From Candidatus Limicola stercorigallinarum (GTDB taxonomy: Bacteria > Actinomycetota > Coriobacteriia > Coriobacteriales > Coriobacteriaceae), in the NCBI GenBank assembly GCA_018711625.1, contig DVID01000005.1:1-37176 (forward strand): a stretch of 37,176 nt of DNA, written 5' to 3'. Position numbers and translations under genes: made by a program. The notes under the pieces are model-generated. The model was not told the origin of the DNA and did not search any database. It worked only from the letters and a program-made list of their open reading frames with translations. Shown here piece by piece: positions 15,408 through 23,181 of the stretch (its first letter is position 1; every line of letters begins with the position of its first letter).

Positions 15408-16337
15408 GTGGCGAACACCACCTCATACGATACCGTCGAGGATCTGCTCGCCGCGCACGAGAACGAAAGCGTCCACCTTGAGTGCAGCCGCGACACGGTT
15501 GACCGTGCGGTGTGGTTTGTTCATCAGCACTATGCCCAGCGGCGTTGCGCGTTCTACCTTGCCACCGACCGCGGATTCGACCGCGAAACCGTGCGCTCCT
15601 ACCTCACGTTCTTCGCACGACTCTCTGGCAGCTCCCTCACGCCCACCGACGCCTTGGCGCACTTTGGGCTCACTCCGGCCGCACGGATGCAGGTCAAACA
15701 TCTCAACCCCGAGCAGCGCGCCCTCATGAACTTCGCCCGTATGAGCCTTTTTGAGCCCGAGGTCGTCTTTTGCGAACACCCGCTTGCCGACATCACGCCA
15801 GCTACGCGCGGGCTCGTGACTACCTGGATGGCCCAGGTTGCCGAGGCGGGCGGCATCCTCATCACCGCAGGCGAACCTCTCCGCGAAGCGCTCCTCATGC
15901 CGGGCACCGCCTTCTATGAGGAGGACGGACGGCTCTATGAGGCTAAAACCGCAGTGGGGCCCGAGGATGACGAGGTCACGTTCGGGGGTGACGAGGTGCG
16001 GGTGTTCAAAGTACCCGCCAAGTCGGATGGGGCGACACTCCTTTTCGATCCACGCGAGGTGGATTTCGTGGAGAGCGTGAACCGGGCCAACTTTGTTTCG
16101 GTGCGCGGCGAGCTCTACCCCGTGAGCATGACGCTCGACGAACTTGAGGCGGAGCTTGAGCGCTTCGGCTTCTTCCGCTGCCACCGTTCCTACATCGTGA
16201 ACGTGCAGAAGGTAGCCAAAGTCGAGCGCTTCACGCGCAACAGCTTCAACCTCACGCTGGCAGACGCCGCAGCAACCCAGATTCCGCTCGCCAAAGGCCG
16301 CGCCGAAGCCATGCGCGAACGCTACGGGTGGAAGTAG
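15408..16337 (+). CDS. LytTR-type regulator with a degenerate ABC ATPase N-terminal half
   Basis: The 309-residue protein begins with GTG at 15408 behind AAGGAGGCCACTC. Residues about 205-309 form a LytTR DNA-binding domain (DFVESVNRANFVSVRG, then FFRCHRSYIVNV and KVERFTRNSFNLTL). Residues about 55-190 align with the C-terminal half of an ABC ATPase: TVRSYLTFFARLSG, a ruined signature LNPEQRALMNFARM (99-112), a Walker B strand EVVFCEHPL (118-126) that lacks the DE pair, and ILITAGEPLREA where the switch histidine should be. There is no P-loop, so ATP hydrolysis is not expected. Fusions of ABC-like and LytTR domains exist beside ABC transporters, so this is probably a sensor that reads the state of the transporter and controls its genes. 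It is divergent from the broken permease gene and upstream of the intact transporter. Confidence 0.82.
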   Translation: MANTTSYDTVEDLLAAHENESVHLECSRDTVDRAVWFVHQHYAQRRCAFYLATDRGFDRETVRSYLTFFARLSGSSLTPTDALAHFGLTPAARMQVKHLNPEQRALMNFARMSLFEPEVVFCEHPLADITPATRGLVTTWMAQVAEAGGILITAGEPLREALLMPGTAFYEEDGRLYEAKTAVGPEDDEVTFGGDEVRVFKVPAKSDGATLLFDPREVDFVESVNRANFVSVRGELYPVSMTLDELEAELERFGFFRCHRSYIVNVQKVAKVERFTRNSFNLTLADAAATQIPLAKGRAEAMRERYGWK

Positions 16338-16589
16338 CCCATGTAGGGCCCTTGCGCAAAGCGCTCCGTCCGCGCGGCGAGGTCGCGATATCGGATTCGC
16401 GCAATATACGCAGCAATGAGCTCCATCCCATTGCTCCATTCGTAGGTGTCTATACTCCTTTCGTCGTTTTCGCAGCTCCTGATAGGCGTATGCCCTTGTA
16501 GCATCGTTCGACGCCAGCGAGGATGAAGCCGAGGACAAGCGCCCGGCACACATCGCAGAGTTCGCCGGGCAAGACGAAAGGATGCCACC

Positions 16590-16805
16590 ATGCCTGCTGA
16601 AAACCTCGCTCAACTTGCCACCGAAGTGCTTACCGGAAACGCATCGCTTACCATCGAGCAGCTCTCCGCGCTGTTGATGCTGCTTGCCATCTCCGTGGTG
16701 CTCCTCGCCATGGGGCTCGGTTACCAGATTGCCCACGCCGAGAAGCGCATCAAGGCGCTCGAGGCGGCGTGCGCCCCCGCAGCCACCTCCCAGGAGGCGA
16801 TGTAG
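16590..16805 (+). CDS. Small membrane protein, 71 residues
   Basis: ATG at 16590 follows AAAGG. A single hydrophobic helix spans about residues 25-47 (LLMLLAISVVLLAMGLGYQI), flanked by a helix-forming charged tail AEKRIKALEA. The family is unknown to me. The next small gene follows with a ribosome site (AGGAGG) inside this gene's end, and the ABC ATPase gene comes right after, so it is probably an accessory subunit or regulator of that transporter. Confidence 0.6.
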   Translation: MPAENLAQLATEVLTGNASLTIEQLSALLMLLAISVVLLAMGLGYQIAHAEKRIKALEAACAPAATSQEAM

Positions 16806-16806
16806 C

Positions 16807-16968
16807 ATGGATCCCGCCATCATGGGCGTGCTCATAATCGCGTGCTGCTTCGCCGCCGGTGTATTCACGTCTGAAAAACGATCTGAGAAACGCCCCTCAA
16901 ACGCGCGCAGCAGATCTCACCCCACATCCCCGCGCACCCACAAGGAGGCCCCTGATGACCACGCATAG
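16807..16968 (+). CDS. Small membrane protein, 53 residues
   Basis: ATG at 16807 lies one base after the preceding TAG, with AGGAGG nine bases upstream. The N-terminal half is a hydrophobic helix (MGVLIIACCFAAGVF); the rest is basic and hydrophilic. It overlaps the start of the ABC ATPase gene by 14 bases. The tight packing supports translation; the function is unknown. Confidence 0.5.
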   Translation: MDPAIMGVLIIACCFAAGVFTSEKRSEKRPSNARSRSHPTSPRTHKEAPDDHA

Positions 16969-17806
16969 CCCTGTGCTTTCCATGGAAGGCGTCTGCCTCT
17001 CCTTTGGCGCCAAGCGCGTCCTCGACGGTCTCACGTTCTCGGTAAACCGCGGCGAATGCTTTGGCTTCCTCGGTCCGTCGGGCGCGGGCAAAACCACCAC
17101 CATCAAGCTTCTCACCCGCCAGCTCACGGCAAGCACCGGCCGCATCACACTCTTTGGCCGACCCATCGAGCACACAAGCGGTGCCGACTACGAGCGCGTC
17201 GGCATCCTCTCCGATACGAGCGCCCTCTACGAGCGGCTCACTATTGAGGAGAACCTGTATCTCTATGCCCGTGTGCGTGGCCGCGGAGAGCGCGGAATCA
17301 CCACCCTGCTCGAGCGCGTGGGCCTTGAACATGACCGAAAGACGCTCATTAAAAACTGTTCCAAAGGCATGCGCCAGCGTGCGGCGCTCTTGGCCGCCCT
17401 CATCCATAGCCCAGAACTCGTCTTTTTGGACGAACCCACGAGCGGCCTAGACCCCGCCGCACGCGCGGAGGTGCACAAGATGCTCGGCGAGCTCAAACGC
17501 CTGGGAACCACGGTGTTTCTCACCACGCACGACATGGCGGAGGCCGAGGCCTGCTGTGACCGCCTGGCGATCCTCAACGCAGGGCGCATCATCGCTGCTG
17601 GCACGCCCGCATCGCTTACCATGGAACACGCGCGCAACCGCATGGTGGTCACCACGCGCACCCGCGGCGTTCTGGAATTCACCAAGGATACTGCCGCCGC
17701 CCAGGCTGTGTACGACCTGCTTGCAGCAAACGACGTGGCCTCCATCCATTCGGATGAGCCCAATCTCGAAGAAGTGTTTCTCGAGCTGACCGGAAGGGAG
17801 CTCTAA
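16955..17806 (+). CDS. ABC transporter ATP-binding protein
   Basis: The 283-residue protein has Walker A GPSGAGKT (about 40-47), signature CSKGMRQR in place of the usual SGG (about 136-143), Walker B LVFLDEPTSGLD and the switch histidine in FLTTHDMAEAE. It belongs to the group that drives ABC-2 exporters (drug, peptide or sodium extruders). ATG at 16955 is preceded by AAGGAGG. The C-terminal segment EPNLEEVFLELTGREL is the usual tail of this group. The permease gene begins one base after its stop. Gene order regulator, two small proteins, ATPase, permease suggests a self-regulated exporter. Confidence 0.9.
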   Translation: MTTHSPVLSMEGVCLSFGAKRVLDGLTFSVNRGECFGFLGPSGAGKTTTIKLLTRQLTASTGRITLFGRPIEHTSGADYERVGILSDTSALYERLTIEENLYLYARVRGRGERGITTLLERVGLEHDRKTLIKNCSKGMRQRAALLAALIHSPELVFLDEPTSGLDPAARAEVHKMLGELKRLGTTVFLTTHDMAEAEACCDRLAILNAGRIIAAGTPASLTMEHARNRMVVTTRTRGVLEFTKDTAAAQAVYDLLAANDVASIHSDEPNLEEVFLELTGREL

Positions 17807-17807
17807 G

Positions 17808-18569
17808 ATGAACGCAACGCTCAGGCGCGTGAGGGCACTAGCCTCGAAAGACCTCGTGGACCTCTTCAAAAATCCCACGATGTTTGTGGTACTCCTCATG
17901 CCCATCGGCTTCATGCTGCTCTTTCGTCTGGTGCTCGGCGACGCCTCCCCCAGCGCGGGGCTCACGGGCAGTGAACTCGATACAGCCAACCACGAGATAG
18001 CCAAGTACCTTCTGGGCTCGGGCCTGTGCATGGCGGTGGGCATGGCTGTGTCGATGGTGCTCATCTATGGCATTGCCGAGGAAAAGGAGAAGCACACACT
18101 CCGTACGCTCATGCTGGCCAACGTGAGCGCAGGCGAAGTCGCCATCTCCAAAGGCGTGGTGGCACTTGCCTCGGTTGTCTGTGTAAGCACGGCCTGCTTC
18201 TTTATTGCCGGCGGGGCACCCGCGCTGCTTCCTGCCTACCTCGTCCTTACGGTGCTGGGGTCGGTGCCCATCATCCTCGTCTCACTGGTGCTGGGCCTCG
18301 CCTCGCGCGACCAAATGACCGCAGGGTTCTACAGCGTGCCCGTACTTCTGGTGGCGCTCGTCCCCTCCTTTAGCGTGGTGAACAAAACCATCCAAACAGT
18401 TGCCGCGGTAACACCCCTTGGGGGCGTGTACAACCTTTTGGGCCTTGCGGCCGACGGCACGCTCTTCACACCCGAAGCGCTCATGCCGCTCGCGATCACG
18501 CTCGCCTGGATTGTGGTGGGCAGCGCCGCCTTCGCCGCGCTCTATCGGCGCCTGGCGCGGGACAACTGA
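17808..18569 (+). CDS. ABC-2 type transporter permease
   Basis: The 253-residue protein has six predicted helices with the first at about 23-40 and a short extracytoplasmic loop after it. The conserved cytoplasmic EEKEKHTLRTLMLANVSAGEVAISK segment after the second helix is the ABC-2 coupling region. ATG at 17808 has GGAGCTCTAAG upstream, reading out of the ATPase gene. It is the intact paralogue of the broken gene at 14597-15349. It ends in TGA; I see no clear terminator behind it. Confidence 0.88.
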   Translation: MNATLRRVRALASKDLVDLFKNPTMFVVLLMPIGFMLLFRLVLGDASPSAGLTGSELDTANHEIAKYLLGSGLCMAVGMAVSMVLIYGIAEEKEKHTLRTLMLANVSAGEVAISKGVVALASVVCVSTACFFIAGGAPALLPAYLVLTVLGSVPIILVSLVLGLASRDQMTAGFYSVPVLLVALVPSFSVVNKTIQTVAAVTPLGGVYNLLGLAADGTLFTPEALMPLAITLAWIVVGSAAFAALYRRLARDN

Positions 18570-18745
18570 GAGCGCACTCCTCTACCGGAACGTTCAAGCA
18601 ACGCCCACGCCCTAGGAAAACACTGACTTATGGCGCGCTCCGGCAGAGCCCCGCGGACTCCGTCTTCTGCGCCGCGACAACGGGGCTGGCCGACGCCCGG
18701 GCGCCCGCGGCCCGGTTTGGGACGCCCCATCCCGGATGGCCACAA
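18570..18745. other. Gap left of the second hairpin element
   Basis: Very GC-rich, with CCCGGGCGCCCGCGG-type runs. I see no gene here. Confidence 0.35.
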
Positions 18746-18956
18746 TGTAATTTTTCACGCCGATGGTCAAAAAGGTCGCCGAGTGTGTACTTTCGCCGCT
18801 CGTCGGGGCTCCTCAAAGCGCCGGCGGGCGCACCTAGAAGCGCCCGGACACCGTGTTTGACCCCTTCCAGGCGAAACAAAGCACCATCTAAGGCTTCGAG
18901 GCGCCGCCAAAGTACACACTCGGCGACCTTTTTGACCACGTCCGTAGAAAATTACA
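18746..18956. repeat. Large hairpin element with perfect 30-bp inverted arms
   Basis: 18764-18793 (starts TGGTCAAAAAGGTCGCC) is the exact reverse complement of 18909-18938. Imperfect pairing continues outward to about 18746 and 18956. A nested hairpin GGGCGC..GCGCCC (18826-18845) sits close to the centre. A leftward frame reads through the element but looks like a by-product of the symmetry. Confidence 0.75.
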
Positions 18957-19238
18957 ACCCGTCATCCGACGAGTCGACACCGGAGGTGCCTCACGAGGTG
19001 TCAACAGTAGGCGATGCGCATTGGAAGCGCCAGATAATCATCGTTTCCCCGGCGGTGAAAGGTCGTGCGGTAATTCGTCATATTGCCTGGTAGAAGGCCT
19101 GTCAAGAACATTTGACGAGCCTTCCGCACCCCTCAACGAGCCCTGTCGGGGCCTTTTGATGGTACGATGCGGCGCGTCATGTCATGGTCGGCTCGACAGG
19201 GGTTGCACCGAGGAACCAGGGAAGGAGCAGCGGAGCGC
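18957..19238. other. Gap upstream of the XRE regulator
   Basis: It holds a hairpin at 19093-19124: GAAGGCCTGTCAA against TTGACGAGCCTTC, two mismatches, 6-base loop. GCCCTGTCGGGGCCTTTT around 19140-19157 looks like a weak terminator. Nothing coding was recognised. Confidence 0.4.
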
Positions 19239-19868
19239 ATGGAGATTGGGGCGCGCATCAAAGAGCACCGCACAGCAGCGGGAATGTCTCAAGACGACCT
19301 CGCGGCGCGGGTGTACGTAAGTCGCCAAACAATCTCGTCCTGGGAGAACAACAAAACCTACCCGGACGTCCAAAGCCTGCTTCTGCTTTCCAAAATCTTC
19401 GATGCAACCGTGGACTCCCTCATCAAAGGAGATGTTGAGACCATGAACGAGACCATCGAACGCGACAGCACCATCATGAAGCGCCTGAGCTACGTCATGC
19501 TGGGATTCTTGCTGCTCATGATTGCCTGCATGGTGTGGATATGCGTCCAGGTGTTTGCCTGGGACTGGGCATTGGAGCAAACGGTGCCCACCTTCGTGCT
19601 CGCCCTGGTGCTTTGGGGCATTGCGATGTTTGCCGCAGCTTGGCTGGACCGCATCAAGCGCAACCACGACCTCATCACCTATCACGAGATTCTGAGCTTC
19701 TGGAATGGCGAGCAGGTGGACCGCGACACAGAGCGCGGACGACGCGAACGCCTCATCCCCCGCTGGCTGAAGATCATCCGCGCCGTGGGATTCATGATCC
19801 TCGTGCTTGCCATCGGTGCCTTCCTGGGCTACGGAGGTGCTTACCTCGCCGATATGTTGCTGAGCTAG
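19239..19868 (+). CDS. XRE-type helix-turn-helix protein with C-terminal membrane helices
   Basis: The 209-residue protein begins at ATG 19239 behind AAGGAG. Residues 1-65 are a Cro/CI-type HTH: IGARIKEHRTAAGMSQDDLA, then VSRQTISSWENNKTYPD and the LLLLSKIFDATVDSLIKGD tail. Three membrane helices follow at about 83-108, 115-137 and 180-208, with a charged cytoplasmic loop between the second and third. Membrane-tethered XRE regulators of this size are frequent in Firmicutes and Actinobacteria and usually lie next to transporter genes. Which genes it controls is not visible; the exporter at 16.9-18.6 kb and the two-component system at 20 kb are its neighbours. The gene appears to be transcribed alone. 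Confidence 0.85.
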   Translation: MEIGARIKEHRTAAGMSQDDLAARVYVSRQTISSWENNKTYPDVQSLLLLSKIFDATVDSLIKGDVETMNETIERDSTIMKRLSYVMLGFLLLMIACMVWICVQVFAWDWALEQTVPTFVLALVLWGIAMFAAAWLDRIKRNHDLITYHEILSFWNGEQVDRDTERGRRERLIPRWLKIIRAVGFMILVLAIGAFLGYGGAYLADMLLS

Positions 19869-19963
19869 CGGACAGCAAGCTACTACAGAGCCTTGAGCTG
19901 CATGCTCACCTTTGCGGCATTGGCTCAAGACAGCCCACCTAAAGAGGCCATCGCTACACATCA

Positions 19964-19996
19964 GTTGAGAGTTTGTTGAGCATTTTTCGATAGGAT
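19964..19996 (+). promoter_or_regulatory. Response-regulator box and promoter upstream of the two-component genes
   Basis: Two copies of GTTGA start at 19964 and 19975, an 11-base period as in PhoB/OmpR direct-repeat boxes. The first is followed by GAGTTT. TAGGAT at about 19991-19996 is a likely -10, nine bases after TTGAGC. The same box precedes the gene at 22422, which suggests autoregulation plus control of that gene. Confidence 0.6.
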
Positions 19997-20026
19997 GAGT
20001 GGAGCTTCGTATGAAAGGTGGCGACC

Positions 20027-20728
20027 ATGGCGCTGGATCCACGCCGCGAAACACCGCTCGTCCTTATCGTGGACGACGAGCGCGATATTGTTGACCTGTT
20101 GGAATCGTATTTCCAGCTCGAAGGCTATCGCACGCTCACCGCCTACGATGCAGCACATGCACGCGAGGCCGCGCGGCGGGCGCCCGATGTGATCCTCCTT
20201 GATGTCAACCTTCCCGATGCCGACGGCTTCTCGGTTTGCCGCGAGATTCGCGCCCAGGTAACCTGCCCCATCATTTTCCTCACGGCACGCATTGAAGATG
20301 CGGATGCGCTTGCCGGCTTTGCCGCCGGCGGCGACGATTACGTGACCAAGCCGTTCTCGCTCGACGTGCTGGGCGCACGCGTGCGGGCCCAGCTTGCACG
20401 CGACCAACGACAGCTCGACCGCGCCACCCTCCGCTTTGCCGGCGACCTTGCTGTTGACTTTGCACGGCGCGAGGTGCGCGTGGGAGCAACTAATCCGCGC
20501 ACGGCAGAGCTCGCACGCAAAGACTTTGACATTGTGGCGCTGCTCGCGCAACGGCCGGGCCAGGTCTATAGCCGCGACATGATTTATGAGCACGTATGGG
20601 GCGAGCCGGGCGATGCCTCGGTGGTGACCGAGCACGTGCACCGCATCCGTCGTGCGCTCGCAGCAGCCGGATGCACCACCGAGCCGCTGGCTACCGTATG
20701 GGGCGTGGGGTACGCATGGCGCGCCTAA
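20027..20728 (+). CDS. OmpR/PhoB-family response regulator
   Basis: The 233-residue protein has a receiver domain with the acidic pair D16-D17, phospho-acceptor D59 (VILLDVNLPDADG), T86 and K108 (DDYVTKPFS). A linker leads to a winged-helix output domain (RKDFDIVALLAQRPGQVYSRDMIYEHVWG, then HVHRIRRAL and TVWGVGYAWR). ATG at 20027 follows AAAGGTGG; the upstream GTG is inside the ribosome site. The sensor kinase gene overlaps its 3' end by 13 bases. All residues needed for phosphorylation are present. The stimulus is unknown. Confidence 0.93.
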   Translation: MALDPRRETPLVLIVDDERDIVDLLESYFQLEGYRTLTAYDAAHAREAARRAPDVILLDVNLPDADGFSVCREIRAQVTCPIIFLTARIEDADALAGFAAGGDDYVTKPFSLDVLGARVRAQLARDQRQLDRATLRFAGDLAVDFARREVRVGATNPRTAELARKDFDIVALLAQRPGQVYSRDMIYEHVWGEPGDASVVTEHVHRIRRALAAAGCTTEPLATVWGVGYAWRA

Positions 20729-22308
20729 GCGGAGCGCTCCGGCGCCTGCGCACGCGCATTGCCAACTGCTCTCTTCGCGCTGCGTTCGCCCTCTATGCCA
20801 CTGTGGCCATCCTGGCTGCCATCGTGCTCTCGTTTGTATCCACCTGGGTGCTGGGCTACATCGCCAACACCACCTTGCCCGATGACCTCTGGGCCTACAC
20901 AGGCACCTATGTGTACGACGCCAACAACAACCAGCTTGTGCCCGCCGACGCCCTCTCGTGGTACGAGATGTCTGCCTACGACGCCGCCATCGACCTCGAT
21001 GTAGCGGGCACCGATACCATCGTGCTCTACGTTGCCTCCAAGGCAAACGCCGACAACAAAGTCATTTCACTCGACGATCCACCCGTTGCTGTCGACACCC
21101 TCGTCCTTCAGGACATGGCGTGGCTTATGGACGGCACTTCAGAAGCAACCGTAGACCTCAAGACCCTGGCTTCGTACGATGCCGCCGCCTCCGCCGCGCG
21201 GCCCGGTGCCGACGCCGCCGCCACACTTGCGGCCGAGCTTCCGGCCAACACACTCGGAGAGCGTCCCGTCGTTTCCAACGTGGGATACTATCTGCCCTAC
21301 CCCGATGACCCCTTCCCTTATCGGGCCCTCGCGGTGACCGCCATCGCCTCGGTGCCCATCATCTTTGTCGCCTGCCTTGTGATTGCAGGCCGCCGCTTCT
21401 ATCGCACGCGGCTCGCGCGGCCCATCGCTGCTATGGATGAGGCGGCGCGACGCATTGCGGCCAACGACCTCGATTTCACCATGGCGCAAACGCGCAACGA
21501 TGAGCTGGGACGCCTCTGCGCCCAGTTTGAAACCATGCGGGCCGAGCTTGCCCGTACCGAAGCCGAGCTGTGGCGCGCGGCAGAGAATCGCCGCCAGGTG
21601 AACGCCGCCTTTGCGCACGACCTTCGCACCCCGCTTACCGTGGTAAGCGGACAGGCCCAGCTCATTGAGCGCATGGCCCAGCAAGAAGCGGTGCGCCATG
21701 CTGCCGCCGCAATCGCGCGGCAAGCCGAGCGGCTCACAGCATTTGCTGAGTCCATGCGTGACCTCGACACCTTGGATGCAACCGCCGTAGAACCTGCGCC
21801 CCTCGACCTCAACACGTGGCTCGACGAGGCGGCGGCAGATGCGCGCGCCGTGGTTCAGGCCGCAGGAGCAACACTTACCGTTGCCCGTACCAATCTGCCG
21901 CCGCTGGTTGCCGTCGATGTGCGGGCGCTTTCCCGCATCGTCGACAATCTGGTGGCAAACGCCGCGCGATATGCCCGCGCCACGGTGCACCTTGCGCTTT
22001 TATGGGAAAACAACCAGCTTGAGCTTGCCGTTAGCGATGACGGGTCGGGTTTTGACGATGCGGCACTCAGACGTGCGGCCGAGCCGTTTTGGAGCGCGTC
22101 CAAGGGATCTGGCGGGCACCTGGGTCTTGGCCTGTACATCACGCGCTCCCTCGCCGAGAAGCACGGTGGGGCGCTTGCCATTGCAAACGGCCCCGAGGGT
22201 GGAGCACTTCTACGCGTGCAGCTTGCCGCGCCCCTGGTGCCGGGCGGGAACGAGCCCACACTCCCCACCGGCCCAGCGGCGGCAACATCTGCCTCCGAGA
22301 ACGCATAG
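20716..22308 (+). CDS. Sensor histidine kinase
   Basis: The 530-residue protein has a first membrane helix (about 23-50), an extracytoplasmic domain of about 150 residues, a second helix (about 202-225) and a HAMP linker beginning RLARPIAAMDEAARRI. The dimerisation domain carries the phospho-accepting H301 (FAHDLRTPLTVVSGQ). The ATP-binding domain has VDNLVANAARYA (N box), DDGSGF (G1) and GGHLGLGLYIT (G2). ATG at 20716 lies inside the end of the regulator gene with GTGGGG upstream, so the pair is translationally coupled. The outer domain is rich in acidic and aromatic residues and matches no sensor fold I know. A 25-residue low-complexity tail follows the kinase domain. Confidence 0.92.
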   Translation: MARLSGALRRLRTRIANCSLRAAFALYATVAILAAIVLSFVSTWVLGYIANTTLPDDLWAYTGTYVYDANNNQLVPADALSWYEMSAYDAAIDLDVAGTDTIVLYVASKANADNKVISLDDPPVAVDTLVLQDMAWLMDGTSEATVDLKTLASYDAAASAARPGADAAATLAAELPANTLGERPVVSNVGYYLPYPDDPFPYRALAVTAIASVPIIFVACLVIAGRRFYRTRLARPIAAMDEAARRIAANDLDFTMAQTRNDELGRLCAQFETMRAELARTEAELWRAAENRRQVNAAFAHDLRTPLTVVSGQAQLIERMAQQEAVRHAAAAIARQAERLTAFAESMRDLDTLDATAVEPAPLDLNTWLDEAAADARAVVQAAGATLTVARTNLPPLVAVDVRALSRIVDNLVANAARYARATVHLALLWENNQLELAVSDDGSGFDDAALRRAAEPFWSASKGSGGHLGLGLYITRSLAEKHGGALAIANGPEGGALLRVQLAAPLVPGGNEPTLPTGPAAATSASENA

Positions 22309-22353
22309 CCTCTCCACGCCGCCAGAAAAGACACCGCCAGAAAAACTCGCACT

Positions 22354-22385
22354 GGTTGAGAGTTAGTTGACCTTCGCTTTGTAGC
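22354..22385 (+). promoter_or_regulatory. Second copy of the response-regulator box, before the VTT-domain gene
   Basis: GTTGA at 22355 and 22366, again 11 bases apart, with GGTTGAGAGTTAGTTGA matching the box at 19963-19979 at nearly every position. A weak -10 (TAGCCT) lies nine bases after TTGACC, the same geometry as in the first copy. Confidence 0.6.
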
Positions 22386-22421
22386 CTGTTGGTAGCAGGC
22401 ACAAGCCGGACGGAGGTCGCC

Positions 22422-23144
22422 ATGACACCGAGTGGAACCAGCCAAGCAAACGCGCAGGAAGAGAACGCACGCCACAAGCTCTCACGTGCGGCGCGCATCG
22501 GCGGCATCGCGCTCATCGTGCTGCTCATGCTTGCCGCGCTTGCCACTTGGGGCCCGAGCCTGTGGCACTTCTTCTCAAACGGCGAGGCAGTTAAAGCCTG
22601 GGTAGACGCGCAGGGCAGCTGGGCTCCGCTTGCCATGGTGGCTCTTGTCGTTGCCCAGATTGTGATCGCAGTCTTGCCTGGTGAGCCGGTTGAACTTGCA
22701 GCCGGATACCTCTTTGGCTTCTGGGAAGGCACCGCCATCTGCCTGGTGGGCGGTCTTGTGGGGACATTTGTGGTAACCGCGCTGGTAAAGCTCCTTGGCA
22801 TGCGTATCGTGCGGATGTTTTTCTCAACCGACCAGCTGGAACGCGTCTCGTGGCTTCACGATGCGCGCCGGTTTGAGCTCCTTATGTTCATCGTGTTCCT
22901 TATGCCCGGCACGCCCAAAGACGTACTTACCTACGTTGCGGGCCTCTCGTCCTGCCCCTGGTGGCACATCGCCGCCATCACCACGGTGGGGCGCATACCC
23001 TCAATCATCACCTCAACGCTGGCGGCCGGTTTTGCCTCAAGCGGCAACTGGACCGCAGCCATCATCACCCTTGCTGTGACCCTCGTACTGGTAGCTTTGG
23101 GCAGCAGCGCCTACGCGCTTTTGCGGCGCCGGACCGCCAGGTAG
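22422..23144 (+). CDS. TVP38/TMEM64 family membrane protein (VTT/DedA-like domain)
   Basis: The 240-residue protein has an N-terminal helix (about 27-50) and then the VTT domain. That domain has the LPGEPVELAAGYLFGFWEG segment (re-entrant loop with P-x-E), the GGLVGTFVVTALVKLLG helix, the FLMPGTPKDVLTYVAGLS motif and the paired GRIPSIITSTLAAGF motif. These are the two conserved half-loops of the family, which includes lipid scramblases and transporters. ATG at 22422 is preceded by GGAGG. Its promoter carries the same box as that of the two-component system upstream, so it is a probable target. The substrate may be a lipid or lipid-linked carrier; that is inferred from the family. Confidence 0.88.
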   Translation: MTPSGTSQANAQEENARHKLSRAARIGGIALIVLLMLAALATWGPSLWHFFSNGEAVKAWVDAQGSWAPLAMVALVVAQIVIAVLPGEPVELAAGYLFGFWEGTAICLVGGLVGTFVVTALVKLLGMRIVRMFFSTDQLERVSWLHDARRFELLMFIVFLMPGTPKDVLTYVAGLSSCPWWHIAAITTVGRIPSIITSTLAAGFASSGNWTAAIITLAVTLVLVALGSSAYALLRRRTAR

Positions 23145-23181
23145 CGCCAAGCCTTCAGACGCAGCAAGCGCAACGCAGGCA

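Noticed and set aside
16322-16426. Leftward 34-residue frame overlapping the end of the LytTR gene
   Set aside because: Codon use is plausible but there is no supporting motif, and it is antisense at its end; too weak to call.
18628-18939. Leftward 103-codon frame through the 18.8-kb hairpin
   Set aside because: Its repeated ends come from the inverted arms; no ribosome site and no protein family.
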